Below are positions 1 to 8,935 of a DNA stretch of 64,000 nucleotides, piece after piece (within the stretch, counting starts at the first letter, position 1; every line of letters starts with the position of its first letter). The stretch comes from Prevotella multiformis DSM 16608. GTDB taxonomy: Bacteria; Bacteroidota; Bacteroidia; Bacteroidales; Bacteroidaceae. Both the position numbers and the translations under genes were made by a program. Where the stretch lies: assembly GCF_000191065.1 (NCBI RefSeq), contig NZ_GL872283.1, forward strand, positions 887,592 to 951,591, read 5' to 3'. The notes beneath the pieces are model-generated. The model saw only the letters and a program-made list of their open reading frames with translations, was not told the DNA's origin and searched no databases.

Positions 1-343
1 GTTCCTTTTCGTCTACCTCAGTTATTACTTTGTTTCCACGCTTTCGATCATCAATTTCTGCATGCTGGCCGAGCAGTTCGGGACAGGAATCGGGCTGACG
101 GCTTATTTTGTCTGGCTCGCCTATTGTACGAGGGGAGCACATTCCACGTTTACTTATTCCCTGGGAACGGCCATTACGGCCTTTTCCGTGGTCATGTCAG
201 GATGGTTTACAGGTTTTCTCCAGGAATATGTAGGTTATCGCCGTTTCTTCCTTCTGGTGGCCTGTCTGGGCGTGGTCAGCTTTGTGGCGGCCGGTTTCGT
301 CCCTGTTACGGATGAGGCGGGGAAGAAGGTGGAGGCTTCTTGA
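1..343 (+). CDS. MFS transporter, AmpG-like, C-terminal part (5' end outside window)
   Basis: The reading frame is open from the first bases of the window to a TGA at 341-343, giving about 113 residues. It is rich in hydrophobic stretches (FLFVYLSYYFVSTLSIINF, TAFSVVMSGWFTGFLQEYVG, FFLLVACLGVVSFVAAGFVP), which fit the last three or four membrane helices of a major facilitator permease. The phrase YCTRGAHSTFTYSLGTA followed by GFLQEYVGYRRFF resembles Bacteroidetes relatives of the AmpG muropeptide / acetyl-CoA transporter group. The short charged tail DEAGKKVEAS is a normal cytoplasmic end. The substrate cannot be told from this fragment. The neighbouring M48 gene has its own promoter, so the two are probably separate transcripts. 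Confidence 0.7.
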   Translation, partial: FLFVYLSYYFVSTLSIINFCMLAEQFGTGIGLTAYFVWLAYCTRGAHSTFTYSLGTAITAFSVVMSGWFTGFLQEYVGYRRFFLLVACLGVVSFVAAGFVPVTDEAGKKVEAS

Positions 344-453
344 TGGTCCGTACGAGGCTGCATCAAGGTTTCCTTTAAGCGGCCCGGCAGGATGGGGCCG
401 TACTGTCCGCAGGTTTCATTTCCAGGCGTTAAGCTTTTCAAAAAAGCTGTGGA

Positions 454-488
454 TTTGTTTGTATCTTACAAAAAATGTTGTACTTTCG
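454..488 (+). promoter_or_regulatory. Bacteroidetes-type promoter for the M48 protease gene
   Basis: TTTG at 458-461 lies 19 bp before TACTTTCG at 481-488, a one-mismatch fit to the -33/-7 pattern TTTG-N19-TAnnTTTG. The start codon follows at 522, leaving a short leader. Seen directly; activity is inferred. Confidence 0.6.
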
Positions 489-521
489 CATACTGAAAGT
501 TATAAAAAAACAGTAATTCGG

Positions 522-1424
522 ATGAAGATCAAGTATTTGTTAATGGCAGCTGTCGTCGCTTTGATGACAGCCTGCGGAACGGCCTCAAAAGTTCCTTTGA
601 CAGGCCGGACACACCGCATCAGTGTGTCTGACGCCCAGCTTCTCAGTCTCAGCAATCAGGAATACACCAAGTTCATGGCTTCTGCCAAGCGTTCGACGGA
701 TGCAAAGAATACGGCGATGGTCCAGCGGGTAGGGCGTAATCTTGCCAATGCGGTAGAGACCTATCTTCGCAACAACGGCTATGCCAGTGAGATAAACAAC
801 TTCAAATGGGAGTTCAACCTTGTCCAGGACAAGCAGGCCAATGCGTTCTGCATGCCCGGCGGAAAGATAGTTGTCTATGAGGGGCTGCTCCCTTATACGC
901 AGAACGAGGCAAGTCTGGCTATCGTCCTGGGACATGAAATCGCACATGCTGTCGCCAAGCACAGTGCGGAGCAGCTGACAAAACAGATGAACCAGCAGAT
1001 GGGAACGAACATCCTGGGGACGGTGCTGAACTCAACGGTCGGCAGCGGAGTAGGCGACATCGCCTCGCAGGTGGCTGGCGGATACTTCTCTTTCCGCAAT
1101 CTGAAATACAGCCGTGACAATGAAAGCGAAGCCGACTATATGGGGCTGATATTCGCCGCCATGGCCGGGTACGATCCTGCCAATGCGGTTACATTCTGGC
1201 AGCGTATGGCTTCGGGGAGCAGCAGCAACCGAGCCGAGGTGCTGAGCGACCACCCTTCCGATGCCCGCCGTATTGAGAATATCAAGCGGTGGCTGCCGGA
1301 AGCCGAGAAGTATTATCATGGCAGTACTGCCGGCCGTGTATCTGCTGCCGGAACGATACAGACGACAAAGACCATTCATATCGGCGGCTCTTCAAGTTCA
1401 AAGCGTTCCGGAAGACGTCGTTGA
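522..1424 (+). CDS. M48 family zinc metalloprotease, lipoprotein
   Basis: A 300-residue protein beginning MKIKYLLMAAVVALMTACG, a lipoprotein signal peptide with lipobox LMTAC, so it should be acylated and face the periplasm. The zinc motif HEIAH is at about residues 138-142, followed by AVAKHSAEQ. The third ligand lies in SRDNESEADYMG (Glu near residue 201), the usual M48 signature. The family (LoiP/YcaL, Oma1-like) degrades misfolded or unassembled envelope proteins. The frame is open further upstream to 282, but that region contains the promoter and has no coding character, so 522 is the better start. The C-terminal end is Ser/Arg rich (SSSSKRSGRRR). It appears monocistronic. Confidence 0.93.
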   Translation: MKIKYLLMAAVVALMTACGTASKVPLTGRTHRISVSDAQLLSLSNQEYTKFMASAKRSTDAKNTAMVQRVGRNLANAVETYLRNNGYASEINNFKWEFNLVQDKQANAFCMPGGKIVVYEGLLPYTQNEASLAIVLGHEIAHAVAKHSAEQLTKQMNQQMGTNILGTVLNSTVGSGVGDIASQVAGGYFSFRNLKYSRDNESEADYMGLIFAAMAGYDPANAVTFWQRMASGSSSNRAEVLSDHPSDARRIENIKRWLPEAEKYYHGSTAGRVSAAGTIQTTKTIHIGGSSSSKRSGRRR

Positions 1425-1656
1425 AACGGCAGCGGCCTTTTCTTCGGAACTTTTTTCAAGGCCGCCCGGAAGTCGTCCCTGCTGATTCTTCGCCTTTCAG
1501 ACGGACGCCTCCGTCTCGCTCCAGAGAGAGCACGGCGGGGGCATGGCGACTGAAGGGGGCGGTTGAAGAGACTGCGTGAAAACAGGAAATTTACAGGAAG
1601 CCGCCGGTCTCAGCGCAACCGGCATGCTGCCGTTGCCTTTTAAAGAATAGGCCTCG

Positions 1657-1707
1657 CGGCTATCCGTCTTCTCATCTCCGGGAAGACGGATAGCCGTTTT
1701 TTATTTT
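1657..1707 (+). terminator. Rho-independent terminator
   Basis: A perfect 15-bp stem (left arm 1657-1671, right arm 1682-1696) with a 10-nt loop is followed by TTTTTTATTTT at 1697-1707. It sits 233 bp after the M48 stop codon and most likely ends that transcript. Confidence 0.85.
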
Positions 1708-1939
1708 ATACATGGATTCATGTCCTGCTGTTTGCGACTGCACGGACAATCCTTTTTTGTAAAATGTTTTTCCATGTTTTTGTCTTTTTCTTCATCCTTT
1801 ATGGCGTTTATCCGTCCGGTAACAGCCACAGGTCATACCGCAGGTCGGGTCGGGTTGCAGAGGTTCTTCGGCAAGGTCGGGGTGGTCTTGTAAGTAATTT
1901 GAAATCAGATGGATATATCATTGTGTGGGAACAGGTGTC

Positions 1940-2027
1940 TGATTGCCTTGCAAGTAGGCGTTGATTGGATTTCAAGTAAGCACCCCTTGGACTGCAATCG
2001 GGCGTTACTTGCATCGCAGGTGACGGC
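1940..2027 (+). repeat. Degenerate tandem array, 22-bp units (TGATTGG..TTCAA..GGCGT family)
   Basis: Four consecutive 22-bp units (1940-1961, 1962-1983, 1984-2005, 2006-2027) share the layout TGATTGs.TT.CAAGT.GGCGT with progressive decay in units 3 and 4. A fifth, poorer unit may follow. The same unit type occurs in opposite orientation inside the 600-bp elements at 32089 and 60953. Confidence 0.65.
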
Positions 2028-2328
2028 AGATTGGAATCCGGGGGTTGGCGCACTGTCTTTTCTGTGGTCGCCTGTGGTAAGTGAAGAGGGCGTTGCAAGG
2101 ATAAGGATTGTAAAATTCTTTCCATTCCTTCTGACGTTTGTCACCGTCTGTTTTCTGAAGAGGTTGTGTGCGTGTGTGCAGTCTCCGGCGCAGGCATATT
2201 GGCTTCCGGCTTTTATCGGGAAGGCGGAATCTCCTGTTTCCATGGTGTCCGCAATGTTTTCTGACGGAGGGGCATCGGGCTGTGTCCATTGTTTTTTATC
2301 ATGCCCTTGTGCTTTTTCTCAATGAAGA

Positions 2329-2360
2329 TTTGACAGAACCAGCTTTTATTATTATCTTTA
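2329..2360 (+). promoter_or_regulatory. Promoter for the NfeD-SPFH-epimerase operon
   Basis: TTTG at 2329-2332 and TATCTTTA at 2353-2360 are separated by 20 bp, one mismatch from the Bacteroidetes consensus. The NfeD start codon is at 2386. Confidence 0.6.
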
Positions 2361-2385
2361 CAGACGAAATCAAATCTTTAAAACT

Positions 2386-2835
2386 ATGATAGATTATCTG
2401 ATACAAAACCTATGGCTGGCATGGCTGCTGGTAGGTATCGTATGTCTGATACTGGAACTGATGAACGGCGATTTCTTTATCATGTGCTTTGCGATCGGCG
2501 GATTCTGTTCTTCGATCTCCACGGTCTTTACGGACAGCATTGTCGTTCACGTCATCGTGTTTGCAGCCTTTACAGTGCTGAGCATCTTCTCCGTACGTCC
2601 GATAGCCCTGAAATACCTTCACCAAGGTGCGGACAGCAGGCCGAGTAATGCTGATGCGCTGATCGGGCGTGAAGGGGAGGTGACCGATACCATCGAGGCC
2701 GGCGGATACGGCAGAGTGAAGATCGATGGCGACTCCTGGAAAGCAAAGTCTGTCGACGGTATGGAAATCAGGCGTGGGCTGGTCGTCCGTGTCCTCCGTC
2801 TCGAATCGATTATAGCGACGGTTGAACGCTGTTGA
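2386..2835 (+). CDS. NfeD-like membrane protein
   Basis: A 149-residue protein. Residues about 10-75 form two or three membrane helices (LAWLLVGIVCLILELMNG, IVVHVIVFAAFTVLSIFSVRPI), and the C-terminal half carries the NfeD OB-fold pattern: LIGREGEVTDTIEAGGYGRVKIDGDSWKAKS followed by I.RG..VRVLRLES. NfeD proteins lacking a protease domain typically pair with an SPFH/stomatin partner in membrane microdomains. That partner is encoded directly downstream, 88 bp away, supporting a joint role in membrane quality control. A small CTTCCCC/GGGGAAG hairpin lies between the two genes near 2884-2908. Confidence 0.88.
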   Translation: MIDYLIQNLWLAWLLVGIVCLILELMNGDFFIMCFAIGGFCSSISTVFTDSIVVHVIVFAAFTVLSIFSVRPIALKYLHQGADSRPSNADALIGREGEVTDTIEAGGYGRVKIDGDSWKAKSVDGMEIRRGLVVRVLRLESIIATVERC

Positions 2836-2923
2836 CAGAGTTCACATGACAACAAAATGGAAACAAATTTAATGACCATCTGCTCTTCCCCCTTCTGACA
2901 GGGGAAGGGAAGACAAAAAACAA

Positions 2924-3883
2924 ATGTTTATGGATATACTAACTTATGTGCTGATAGCAGTCATTGTCCTGGCGATCGTCTTTGCCAGGATGTCGATCGT
3001 CATCATCTCTCAGAGTGAGACGAGAATCATTGAACGGCTGGGTAAATATCATGCGACACTCCAGCCCGGTATCAACATCATCATCCCTTTCATTGATCAT
3101 GCAAAGGATATTGTGGCCTTGCGTGCCGGCCGTTATACCTATACCAATTCCATTGACCTGCGTGAGCAGGTGTATGATTTCGACCGCCAGAATGTGATCA
3201 CCAAGGATAATATCCAGATGCAGATCAATGCGCTGCTCTACTTCCAGATCATCGACCCGTTCAAGGCCGTCTACGAAATCAACAACCTCCCGAATGCCAT
3301 TGAGAAGCTGACACAGACCACCTTGCGTAACATCATCGGCGAGATGGAACTCGACCAGACGCTGACCTCGCGCGATACGATCAACACCAAACTGCGCTCT
3401 GTGCTGGATGATGCCACGAACAAATGGGGAATCAAGGTGAACCGCGTCGAACTCCAGGACATCACGCCGCCTGCAAGTGTCTCACAGGCAATGGAGAAGC
3501 AGATGCAGGCGGAACGGAACAAGCGTGCCACCATCCTGACCAGTGAAGGACAGAAGCAGTCGGCTATTCTGCAGTCGGAAGGCGAGAAGCAGGCTGCCAT
3601 CAACCGTGCCGAGGCTGACAAACAGCAGCAGATCCTCATAGCGGAAGGTCAGGCGCAGGCACGAATCCGCAAAGCGGAGGCAGAGGCGATTGCCATTCAG
3701 AGAATCACGGATGCGGTAGGAAAGAGCACGAACCCCGCCAGCTACCTGATTGCACAGAAATATATTCAGATGCTTTCTGAGCTCGCCAGGAGCAACAACC
3801 AGAAGACAGTCTACCTGCCGTTTGAGGCGACCGGCCTTCTGGGATCCATCGGTGGAATCAAGGATATGTTTAAAGGATCATAA
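2924..3883 (+). CDS. SPFH/Band 7 domain protein (stomatin/QmcA-like)
   Basis: A 319-residue protein with one N-terminal membrane anchor (ILTYVLIAVIVLAIVFARM). It is followed by a Band 7 domain: SETRIIERLGKYHATLQPGIN, then PFIDHAKDIVALR, DRQNVITKDNIQMQINALLYFQI and WGIKVNRVELQDITPP. A long Ala/Glu/Gln-rich helix (about residues 185-260, QMQAERNKRATILTSEGQKQ onward) is the usual oligomerising coiled coil. The family makes large membrane rings and scaffolds that restrain FtsH-like proteases. The start is ATG at 2924, with an alternative ATG two codons later at 2930. The stop overlaps the next start as TAATG, so the genes are translationally coupled. Confidence 0.92.
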   Translation: MFMDILTYVLIAVIVLAIVFARMSIVIISQSETRIIERLGKYHATLQPGINIIIPFIDHAKDIVALRAGRYTYTNSIDLREQVYDFDRQNVITKDNIQMQINALLYFQIIDPFKAVYEINNLPNAIEKLTQTTLRNIIGEMELDQTLTSRDTINTKLRSVLDDATNKWGIKVNRVELQDITPPASVSQAMEKQMQAERNKRATILTSEGQKQSAILQSEGEKQAAINRAEADKQQQILIAEGQAQARIRKAEAEAIAIQRITDAVGKSTNPASYLIAQKYIQMLSELARSNNQKTVYLPFEATGLLGSIGGIKDMFKGS

Positions 3884-5010
3884 TGAAAAGAATCAATCTT
3901 TGTATCTTTTGCGGTGCCCGCCCTAACTTTATCAAGGTGGCACCCATCATCAGAGTACTCAACAGGCTGTCCGGAGGGAGCAGCCCCAGGGAGGTCGGCT
4001 ATTCGCTTGTCTATGCGGGGAGCGCAGACGACCCGACACTGGAAGACGGACTTTTTGACAGCCTTGCCATCCGGTGTCCAGATGTTTTCTTAGGTGTCGA
4101 ATGTGAAAACCTGAACGAACTGACGGGACAGGTTATGTCCAAGTTCGAGCAGTATCTGCAGGCGACACCGACGGATGTGGTGATTGTCGTGGATGATCTG
4201 GCTTCGACGATGGCCGCCGCCATCGTGACAAAGAAGCAGGCCATCACGCTGGCACATATCGCTGCGGGAACACGGTCGTTCGACATCACTATGCCGAAGG
4301 AAATCAACCGGCTTGTCATAGACGGCCTTTCCGACATCCTTTTCACAGCCGGATTCAGCAACAACAGCATTGCCAACAAGGAGGGGGCGGAGCTTTCCAA
4401 GGTCTACATGGTGGGGAATATTCTCATTGACAATATCCGCTATAACCGCGAGCGCATTGAGAAGATGCGGCTGACGGATATTGACGCCTTGGCCGGACTG
4501 CCGTTGAGCGAGGGGGACTATCTCGTCTTCACATTGAACCGCAAGGTGCTGCTGTCCGACCGGGACAATCTCGAGAAGATGCTCCGCGTGCTGAGTGAGA
4601 CGGCAGGGGACGTGCCGGTAATCGCTCCTTTGCGTGACTCGGCAGTACAGGTCATCATGGCACTTGCCTTGAAAAAGAACATTAACCTGCACAATCTTCA
4701 CATTGTCAAACCGCTCGGGTATCTTGAATTTGCTTATCTTACGGCACATGCACGGGGAATCATCACCGATTCGGGGAATGTCGCCGAGGAAGCGACTTTC
4801 AACAATGTCCCCTGTATAACGTTGAACAGTTATACGGAACATATCGAGACGGTAAAGGTGGGAAGCAACGTGCTCGTCGGTGAAGATGCCGACCTTCTGC
4901 GTTCTGCGCTCGGCGACATGGTGTCCGGTTCTTGGAAGAAGTGCGGGATTCCTGACCGCTGGGACGGACGCTCGGCAGAACGGATCGTGCAGATTCTGTT
5001 GGAGCTCTGA
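3883..5010 (+). CDS. UDP-N-acetylglucosamine 2-epimerase (non-hydrolysing), WecB-like
   Basis: A 375-residue protein that begins with the family signature CIFCGARPNFIKVAPIIRVL and retains the C-terminal UDP-binding patch TDSGNVAEEATFNNVPCITL. The family interconverts UDP-GlcNAc and UDP-ManNAc in the cytoplasm to supply ManNAc-type sugars for surface polysaccharide. It overlaps the SPFH gene by one base (TAATG). No other sugar-nucleotide gene is adjacent, so its pathway cannot be read from context. A relaxed epimerase specificity cannot be excluded. Confidence 0.85.
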   Translation: MKRINLCIFCGARPNFIKVAPIIRVLNRLSGGSSPREVGYSLVYAGSADDPTLEDGLFDSLAIRCPDVFLGVECENLNELTGQVMSKFEQYLQATPTDVVIVVDDLASTMAAAIVTKKQAITLAHIAAGTRSFDITMPKEINRLVIDGLSDILFTAGFSNNSIANKEGAELSKVYMVGNILIDNIRYNRERIEKMRLTDIDALAGLPLSEGDYLVFTLNRKVLLSDRDNLEKMLRVLSETAGDVPVIAPLRDSAVQVIMALALKKNINLHNLHIVKPLGYLEFAYLTAHARGIITDSGNVAEEATFNNVPCITLNSYTEHIETVKVGSNVLVGEDADLLRSALGDMVSGSWKKCGIPDRWDGRSAERIVQILLEL

Positions 5011-5141
5011 TTCCGGTACAGCACCATCAGCATTCACGGAGAAGGATGTACGGAACTGTCAGATCCCATGCCGCCGGTCACTTCAGCATGCTTTCTCTTT
5101 GAGGAAAGCAGCGGGCGGTGCGGATGGAGAGGGAACAGAAA

Positions 5142-5187
5142 AACAGGCAATAGCCGGACGATTCAGTTCGTCCGGCTATTGCCTGTT
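5142..5187. terminator. Convergent hairpin terminator
   Basis: A perfect 19-bp inverted repeat (5142-5160 and 5169-5187) with an 8-nt loop lies between the plus-strand epimerase and the minus-strand acetyltransferase. Read on the minus strand it is followed by TTTTCTGTT. It probably serves both transcripts. Confidence 0.75.
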
Positions 5188-5287
5188 CTAATTGGGAAAG
5201 TCCAAGGCATCCTCCTTTGCTGCATAACCCTGCCGTTGTCCAGTCATCGCTCATAGAGAAAGCCGACCTGCCTGTGGCTGTGCGCCG

Positions 5288-5860
5288 TCAGGCGAGCGGC
5301 TTCTGCAGGTGGTGCATCCGGTGACTTCCCCATTCACTGTCGTTCAGATAGACGAATCCCTCCCTGCGATAGAGACTTTCAGCCTTGGGGTTCCCTGTAT
5401 CTACAAGCAGCCCCGTCGGGAGGTTCATCGCCTTTCCTTTCTCCGCAGTCGCATGGAGCAGTCGGCTTGCAATGCCTCTTCCCCGGAAGGACCGGTCTAC
5501 ACAGAGCGAGTCGACGTATAGTTCTCCGGCGGCCGTTTCGTCTGCCATATCCGAATAGTCCCGGTTGAAAGCCGACAGGCATCCCTCGATAAAAGGCAGT
5601 CGCAGCCGGTGGAGCAATGCGCCGTCGTAACTGACGCAGGCAGCTATGACCTCGCCGTTGTCTGCCACCGCGACCAGCGTGTTGCGGTATGAGTACTGCG
5701 AAGCCTCATGCCTCACGAGACGTGTCATCAGTCGGTGAAACTCCTGCAGAGTATGGCCGGGACCGGCAAACCATTGGCAACAGGCATGATTCATGGCCTC
5801 CATTATCAGCCGTGCTATCGTCTCTGCCTGTTCTTTTCTTGCCTGCTCGATCTTGATCAT
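5288..5860 (-). CDS. GNAT family N-acetyltransferase
   Basis: A 190-residue protein with the acetyl-CoA-binding motif A of the GNAT fold: YVDSLCVDRSFRGRGIASRLLHATAEKGK (the R-G-x-G-x-A core is RGRGIA), then the motif-B region LLVDTGNPKAESLYRREGFVYLND. These enzymes move an acetyl group to an amine; the substrate is not apparent. The start is eight bases after the upstream lipoprotein stop codon, indicating one operon with that gene. Confidence 0.9.
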   Translation of the reverse strand: MIKIEQARKEQAETIARLIMEAMNHACCQWFAGPGHTLQEFHRLMTRLVRHEASQYSYRNTLVAVADNGEVIAACVSYDGALLHRLRLPFIEGCLSAFNRDYSDMADETAAGELYVDSLCVDRSFRGRGIASRLLHATAEKGKAMNLPTGLLVDTGNPKAESLYRREGFVYLNDSEWGSHRMHHLQKPLA

Positions 5861-5868
5861 GGTGAGGC

Positions 5869-6471
5869 TTACAGCATGTCTTTCATAGCCTTCTGAGCCG
5901 CCTCACGGGTCTCTTTGGGCATTTTGCCGGTAGCGTCCTTGATGGCTTTCCTGGCAGCCTTCATCTGCTCCGGAGTAGCGGACTTGGCCGCTTCTTTGAT
6001 CTTGTCTTTGGCTTTGTCCAGTCCGTCTGCTATTGCTTTCCGGTCAGATTCCGATGCTGCACCGATAGACTGGGTGATGGCCTGGATCTCCGGAGCATCG
6101 CCGGAAGCCTTCAGGGTGGACATGAGTTCGTCTCCGTTGTCAAGCATCCACTGCTGGAGAGAGGATATATATTTCTGTGCTTCTTTCGGATTCTTCCTGC
6201 TCATTTCGCTCATCTTGGACTGGGCAGATGCAAGCAGTGTGGCGACTCCTTTCCCGTCCTTGCCCTTGAGTTTCTCGTTGAGCTGTTCGATCAGCTTGTC
6301 GGCATCAGCCGATACATCTGTTTTCTTGAGGCCTGTCGCGGCAGAGTCGGTCATCGTGGAATCCGTCATTGCAGAGTCTGTTGAAGCTCCGGATGTGGTT
6401 GTCTTTCCATCTTTGCAACCTGCAAAGGTCATTGCTGCTACGGCCAGTGCCATGATAAATGCTTTTCTCAT
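5869..6471 (-). CDS. Putative lipoprotein, Lys/Ala-rich, unknown function
   Basis: A 200-residue protein starting MRKAFIMALAVAAMTFAGCKDG, a clear lipoprotein signal with lipobox TFAGC. A Ser/Thr-rich linker with repeated DSxMTDS-type steps (DSAMTDSTMTDSAATG) leads into a highly charged, probably helical region with repeats such as ATPEQMKAARKAIKDATG and PKETREAAQKAMKDML. I do not recognise the family. The frame extends upstream to 6537, but the promoter element lies there, so 6471 is taken as the start. It precedes the GNAT gene with an 8-bp gap. Confidence 0.8.
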   Translation of the reverse strand: MRKAFIMALAVAAMTFAGCKDGKTTTSGASTDSAMTDSTMTDSAATGLKKTDVSADADKLIEQLNEKLKGKDGKGVATLLASAQSKMSEMSRKNPKEAQKYISSLQQWMLDNGDELMSTLKASGDAPEIQAITQSIGAASESDRKAIADGLDKAKDKIKEAAKSATPEQMKAARKAIKDATGKMPKETREAAQKAMKDML

Positions 6472-6506
6472 AATCGTACGTTTTGTTGGGTTTTGTTCTT
6501 TGCCGC

Positions 6507-6514
6507 CAAAGATA
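6507..6514 (-). promoter_or_regulatory. -7 element (TATCTTTG) for the lipoprotein-GNAT operon
   Basis: A perfect TAnnTTTG lies on the minus strand 36 bp before the lipoprotein start. No clear TTTG is seen at the -33 distance. Confidence 0.5.
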
Positions 6515-7096
6515 GGTATAATTCCGCTTGTTTTCATGTTCTGTTAGAAAAGTTTAACGGTTGGAACAGGAAAACAGTGCTTTCACCTCCCTCTCGGTCT
6601 GTCTCCCATGCGGCAGGCGCAAAGTTCCGGACAGGCCGGGTCTGAACAGTTCCGTTATGGATTCCGGTCTTTCAGGTGCGTGTCGGCAGCTTTCTTCTCG
6701 AAGAAGCATTGCAGACTCTGCGGCCGAGCTGAAAAAGGAAAGCGGAAGATGCCGCATAAGTGGAGAACCGGCATAAAGCAGACGATGTTCACCGTACCGG
6801 TATGGGGACATGGATTCCAGAGTGTGTTCTTACATACGGGCGAGTCTCTTCCACATCATCCTTGTCACCTCGAAAAGTTCAGGAAGGTGAAAGGTCTGTT
6901 GATGAGAAAGAGACTCTGGGACCTCAATGATATGAGAGACGGAAAATTCTTGTTGGGCTGTCCGTGGGATGCCTCGGTTGTCCGGCAGGATCGGAGCACT
7001 CCGTCTGTCCGGCAGGCTGCCGCCTTTACGGCAGGAGAAGCCTTTGCTTCTCTCATCGGCAATGTCTGACGCATTGCCTATGCAGTTCGGACCGGA
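6515..7096. other. Intergenic stretch without a supported gene
   Basis: Several short overlapping open frames occur on both strands, but none has a signal peptide, domain motif or promoter. I see no terminator or repeat that I can defend. It could be decayed coding sequence. Confidence 0.5.
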
Positions 7097-7420
7097 TCAG
7101 CCGCGTATCATTGTGATTATCATTTTGAAACGCTCTGCTGCATTCACGGAATGGCGTGCTCCATTCGGGATGACAAAACTCTCTCCCGTGTTGATTACGT
7201 ACTTGACATCCTCGACCGTCAGCTCCATGCTTCCGTCAATGACTTGGATGAGTGCATCGAACGGTGCGGTATGTTCCGACAGACCTTGTCCCGCATCAAA
7301 GCTGAAAAGGGTGACGCTGCCGGCATTGCTGTGTACAAGTTCTTTGCTTACCACGCCGTCTTCAGCATATTCGATGACTTTCCCGGCGTTGAAAACGATT
7401 CCTTTCTCTAATTTAGCCAT
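7097..7420 (-). CDS. Small cupin-domain protein
   Basis: A 107-residue single-domain cupin. The two cupin motifs are recognisable: FDAGQGLSEHTAPFDALIQVIDGSMELTV and INTGESFVIPNGARHSVNA, with metal-ligand candidates His and Glu in SEHTAP and His in ARHSV. Family members bind a metal and act as small sensors, isomerases or dioxygenase-like proteins; the function here is unassigned. It stands alone, with 219 bp before queG on one side and an empty region on the other. Confidence 0.87.
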   Translation of the reverse strand: MAKLEKGIVFNAGKVIEYAEDGVVSKELVHSNAGSVTLFSFDAGQGLSEHTAPFDALIQVIDGSMELTVEDVKYVINTGESFVIPNGARHSVNAAERFKMIITMIRG

Positions 7421-7639
7421 GATCTTAATCTCCTGTATTTAGTTTGTAATGTTGATCTTCCTGTCGGTTGCAGTACAAACATGATGCCATGTAGAAAGGT
7501 GGAAACAATTGTTACTGTTCCGTGTGCATGCCATCCTGAGGCCGGGCGGTTTCCGTCGGATATTTGGCGAGAGAAGCCTGTCTCTGCGTTCCCTTATAGA
7601 CGGTTCCGATGGAGGGCGCCGCTGAAATTCTCATTTCTC

Positions 7640-8773
7640 CTATTGCTCCTTTGCCTGAATGTTGCGTTTCAGGCCATCGAACTTCGCGCGTTTGACGGCC
7701 GAACCCTTGAACAGACGGCGATAGTCCTCGACGGTGAGACGGTGCCATTTCTCCTTGCTCATGCTGAGGAGCTCCGGCTTCGGCTGGAGTTCCGGCTCGG
7801 TGCTGGGGGTTGCAAACCGGTTCCAGGGGCAGGCCGTCTGACAGCGGTCGCAGCCATAGATGGTGTCTCCCATGGCCGCTTTGGCTTCTTCTGACAGTTC
7901 GCCTCGGTTCTCAATCAGCTGGTAGGAAAGGCATCGGCTGGCATGGAAGTCTTCGCCCGGGACGATGGCACGTGTCGGACAGGCATCTACACAACGGTGG
8001 CATTTCCCGCATCGGTCGGGCATGGACTCATCATATACATCTACCTCGAAGGGTAAGAAGATCTCGCCTAAAAAGAACATCGATCCTGCATGAGGGATGA
8101 TCAGCTGGTGGTTGCGGCCCACCCAGCCCAATCCGGCCTTCTGTGCCCAGTAGCGTTCGAGGACGGGAGCCGTATCGCAGAAACAGCCCCATCCGGGTTC
8201 TCTCTGGGGTGCGGGAGGCGATGAGGCGGTACAGGGTCTGCTGGTCTGAGACGGGTCTTCTGCTGACGAGGCCGGCATGGCTTGCCGCCTTATGGGCAGA
8301 ATCCCTTGTTGTGAGGGGGGGAAGGTTGCATGCGCTTCTTTTCGAGGGAGGAACGGCAAAAGGGGGTGTAGTTCTTTGATTTTCCCGGCTAATTGCCTCA
8401 TTCTTTCTTTCATCAGGTCGTGATAGTCTTTGCCAAGTGCGTATGCTGCAAACTGGTATTCCCCTTTCGGAAGAAGCTGTGAGGGAGCGTAGTTGAGGGC
8501 GAGCGAGACGATACTGCGCACTCCCGGAACCAGAAGCCGCGGGTCGAGCCGCTTCTCGAGATAGTTCGCCATGTAGGACATGGAGGCCTCCTCACCGTTC
8601 TCCAGCCACCTGCGATACCGCCGGGCAATTGATTCTTCGACAGCATCGGCCTTGGCGATTCCGCAGGCAGAAAAGCCGAAGGAACGGGCCAGGGACTTGA
8701 TGGAGACAGCACGGAGTACCGGGATGTGGTCTGCTTTGCCGGGGAGTGAAGCGGGATACGTTTTTGCTGTCAT
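7640..8773 (-). CDS. queG: Epoxyqueuosine reductase QueG
   Basis: A 377-residue protein for the last step of queuosine synthesis in tRNA, reduction of epoxyqueuosine using cobalamin and two 4Fe-4S clusters. Family hallmarks are SFGFSACGIAKAD (about 31-43), SMSYMANYLEKRLDPRLLVPGVRSIVSLALNY, the FCDTAPVLERYWAQKAGLGWVG active-site segment (Asp near 200), cluster motifs CGKCHRCVDACP (255-266) and CDRCQTACPWN (308-318), and RCLSYQLIENRG. It is longer than usual because a Pro/Ser/Gln-rich segment of roughly 50 residues (about 145-196) interrupts the fold before FCDTAP. The first 20 residues are also not typical and the true start may be later. Confidence 0.93.
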   Translation of the reverse strand: MTAKTYPASLPGKADHIPVLRAVSIKSLARSFGFSACGIAKADAVEESIARRYRRWLENGEEASMSYMANYLEKRLDPRLLVPGVRSIVSLALNYAPSQLLPKGEYQFAAYALGKDYHDLMKERMRQLAGKIKELHPLLPFLPRKEAHATFPPSQQGILPIRRQAMPASSAEDPSQTSRPCTASSPPAPQREPGWGCFCDTAPVLERYWAQKAGLGWVGRNHQLIIPHAGSMFFLGEIFLPFEVDVYDESMPDRCGKCHRCVDACPTRAIVPGEDFHASRCLSYQLIENRGELSEEAKAAMGDTIYGCDRCQTACPWNRFATPSTEPELQPKPELLSMSKEKWHRLTVEDYRRLFKGSAVKRAKFDGLKRNIQAKEQ

Positions 8774-8935
8774 GGGGAGTGAAGGAGCGCTGCAGGGACT
8801 CTCCGGGGGAAAGAGGCTATAATCGATGACGGCCGGAGACCGGGGAATGAGAAATGATGATAGGGGGGAAGGGGAATGAAAAAAGGGAAGGAGGGGATAA
8901 AGGATACTGTCTGTTCCGGTCGATAAAGCAGATTG

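Larger units (their letters stand above)
1425..2328. other. Long intergenic gap with a terminator and 22-bp repeat units
   Basis: No convincing gene is seen in this 0.9-kb stretch: the open frames are short, overlap each other and lack recognisable motifs. It holds a strong hairpin terminator at 1657-1707 and a degenerate tandem array at 1940-2027. The rest shows nothing I can name. Confidence 0.6.

Noticed and set aside
282..521. Upstream extension of the M48 protease frame
   Set aside because: It overlaps the end of the MFS gene and the promoter, and the ATG at 522 gives a perfect lipoprotein signal.
6507..7096. Protein-coding gene between lipoprotein and cupin
   Set aside because: Frames of 60-150 codons exist on both strands but overlap and lack motif, start context or conserved look.
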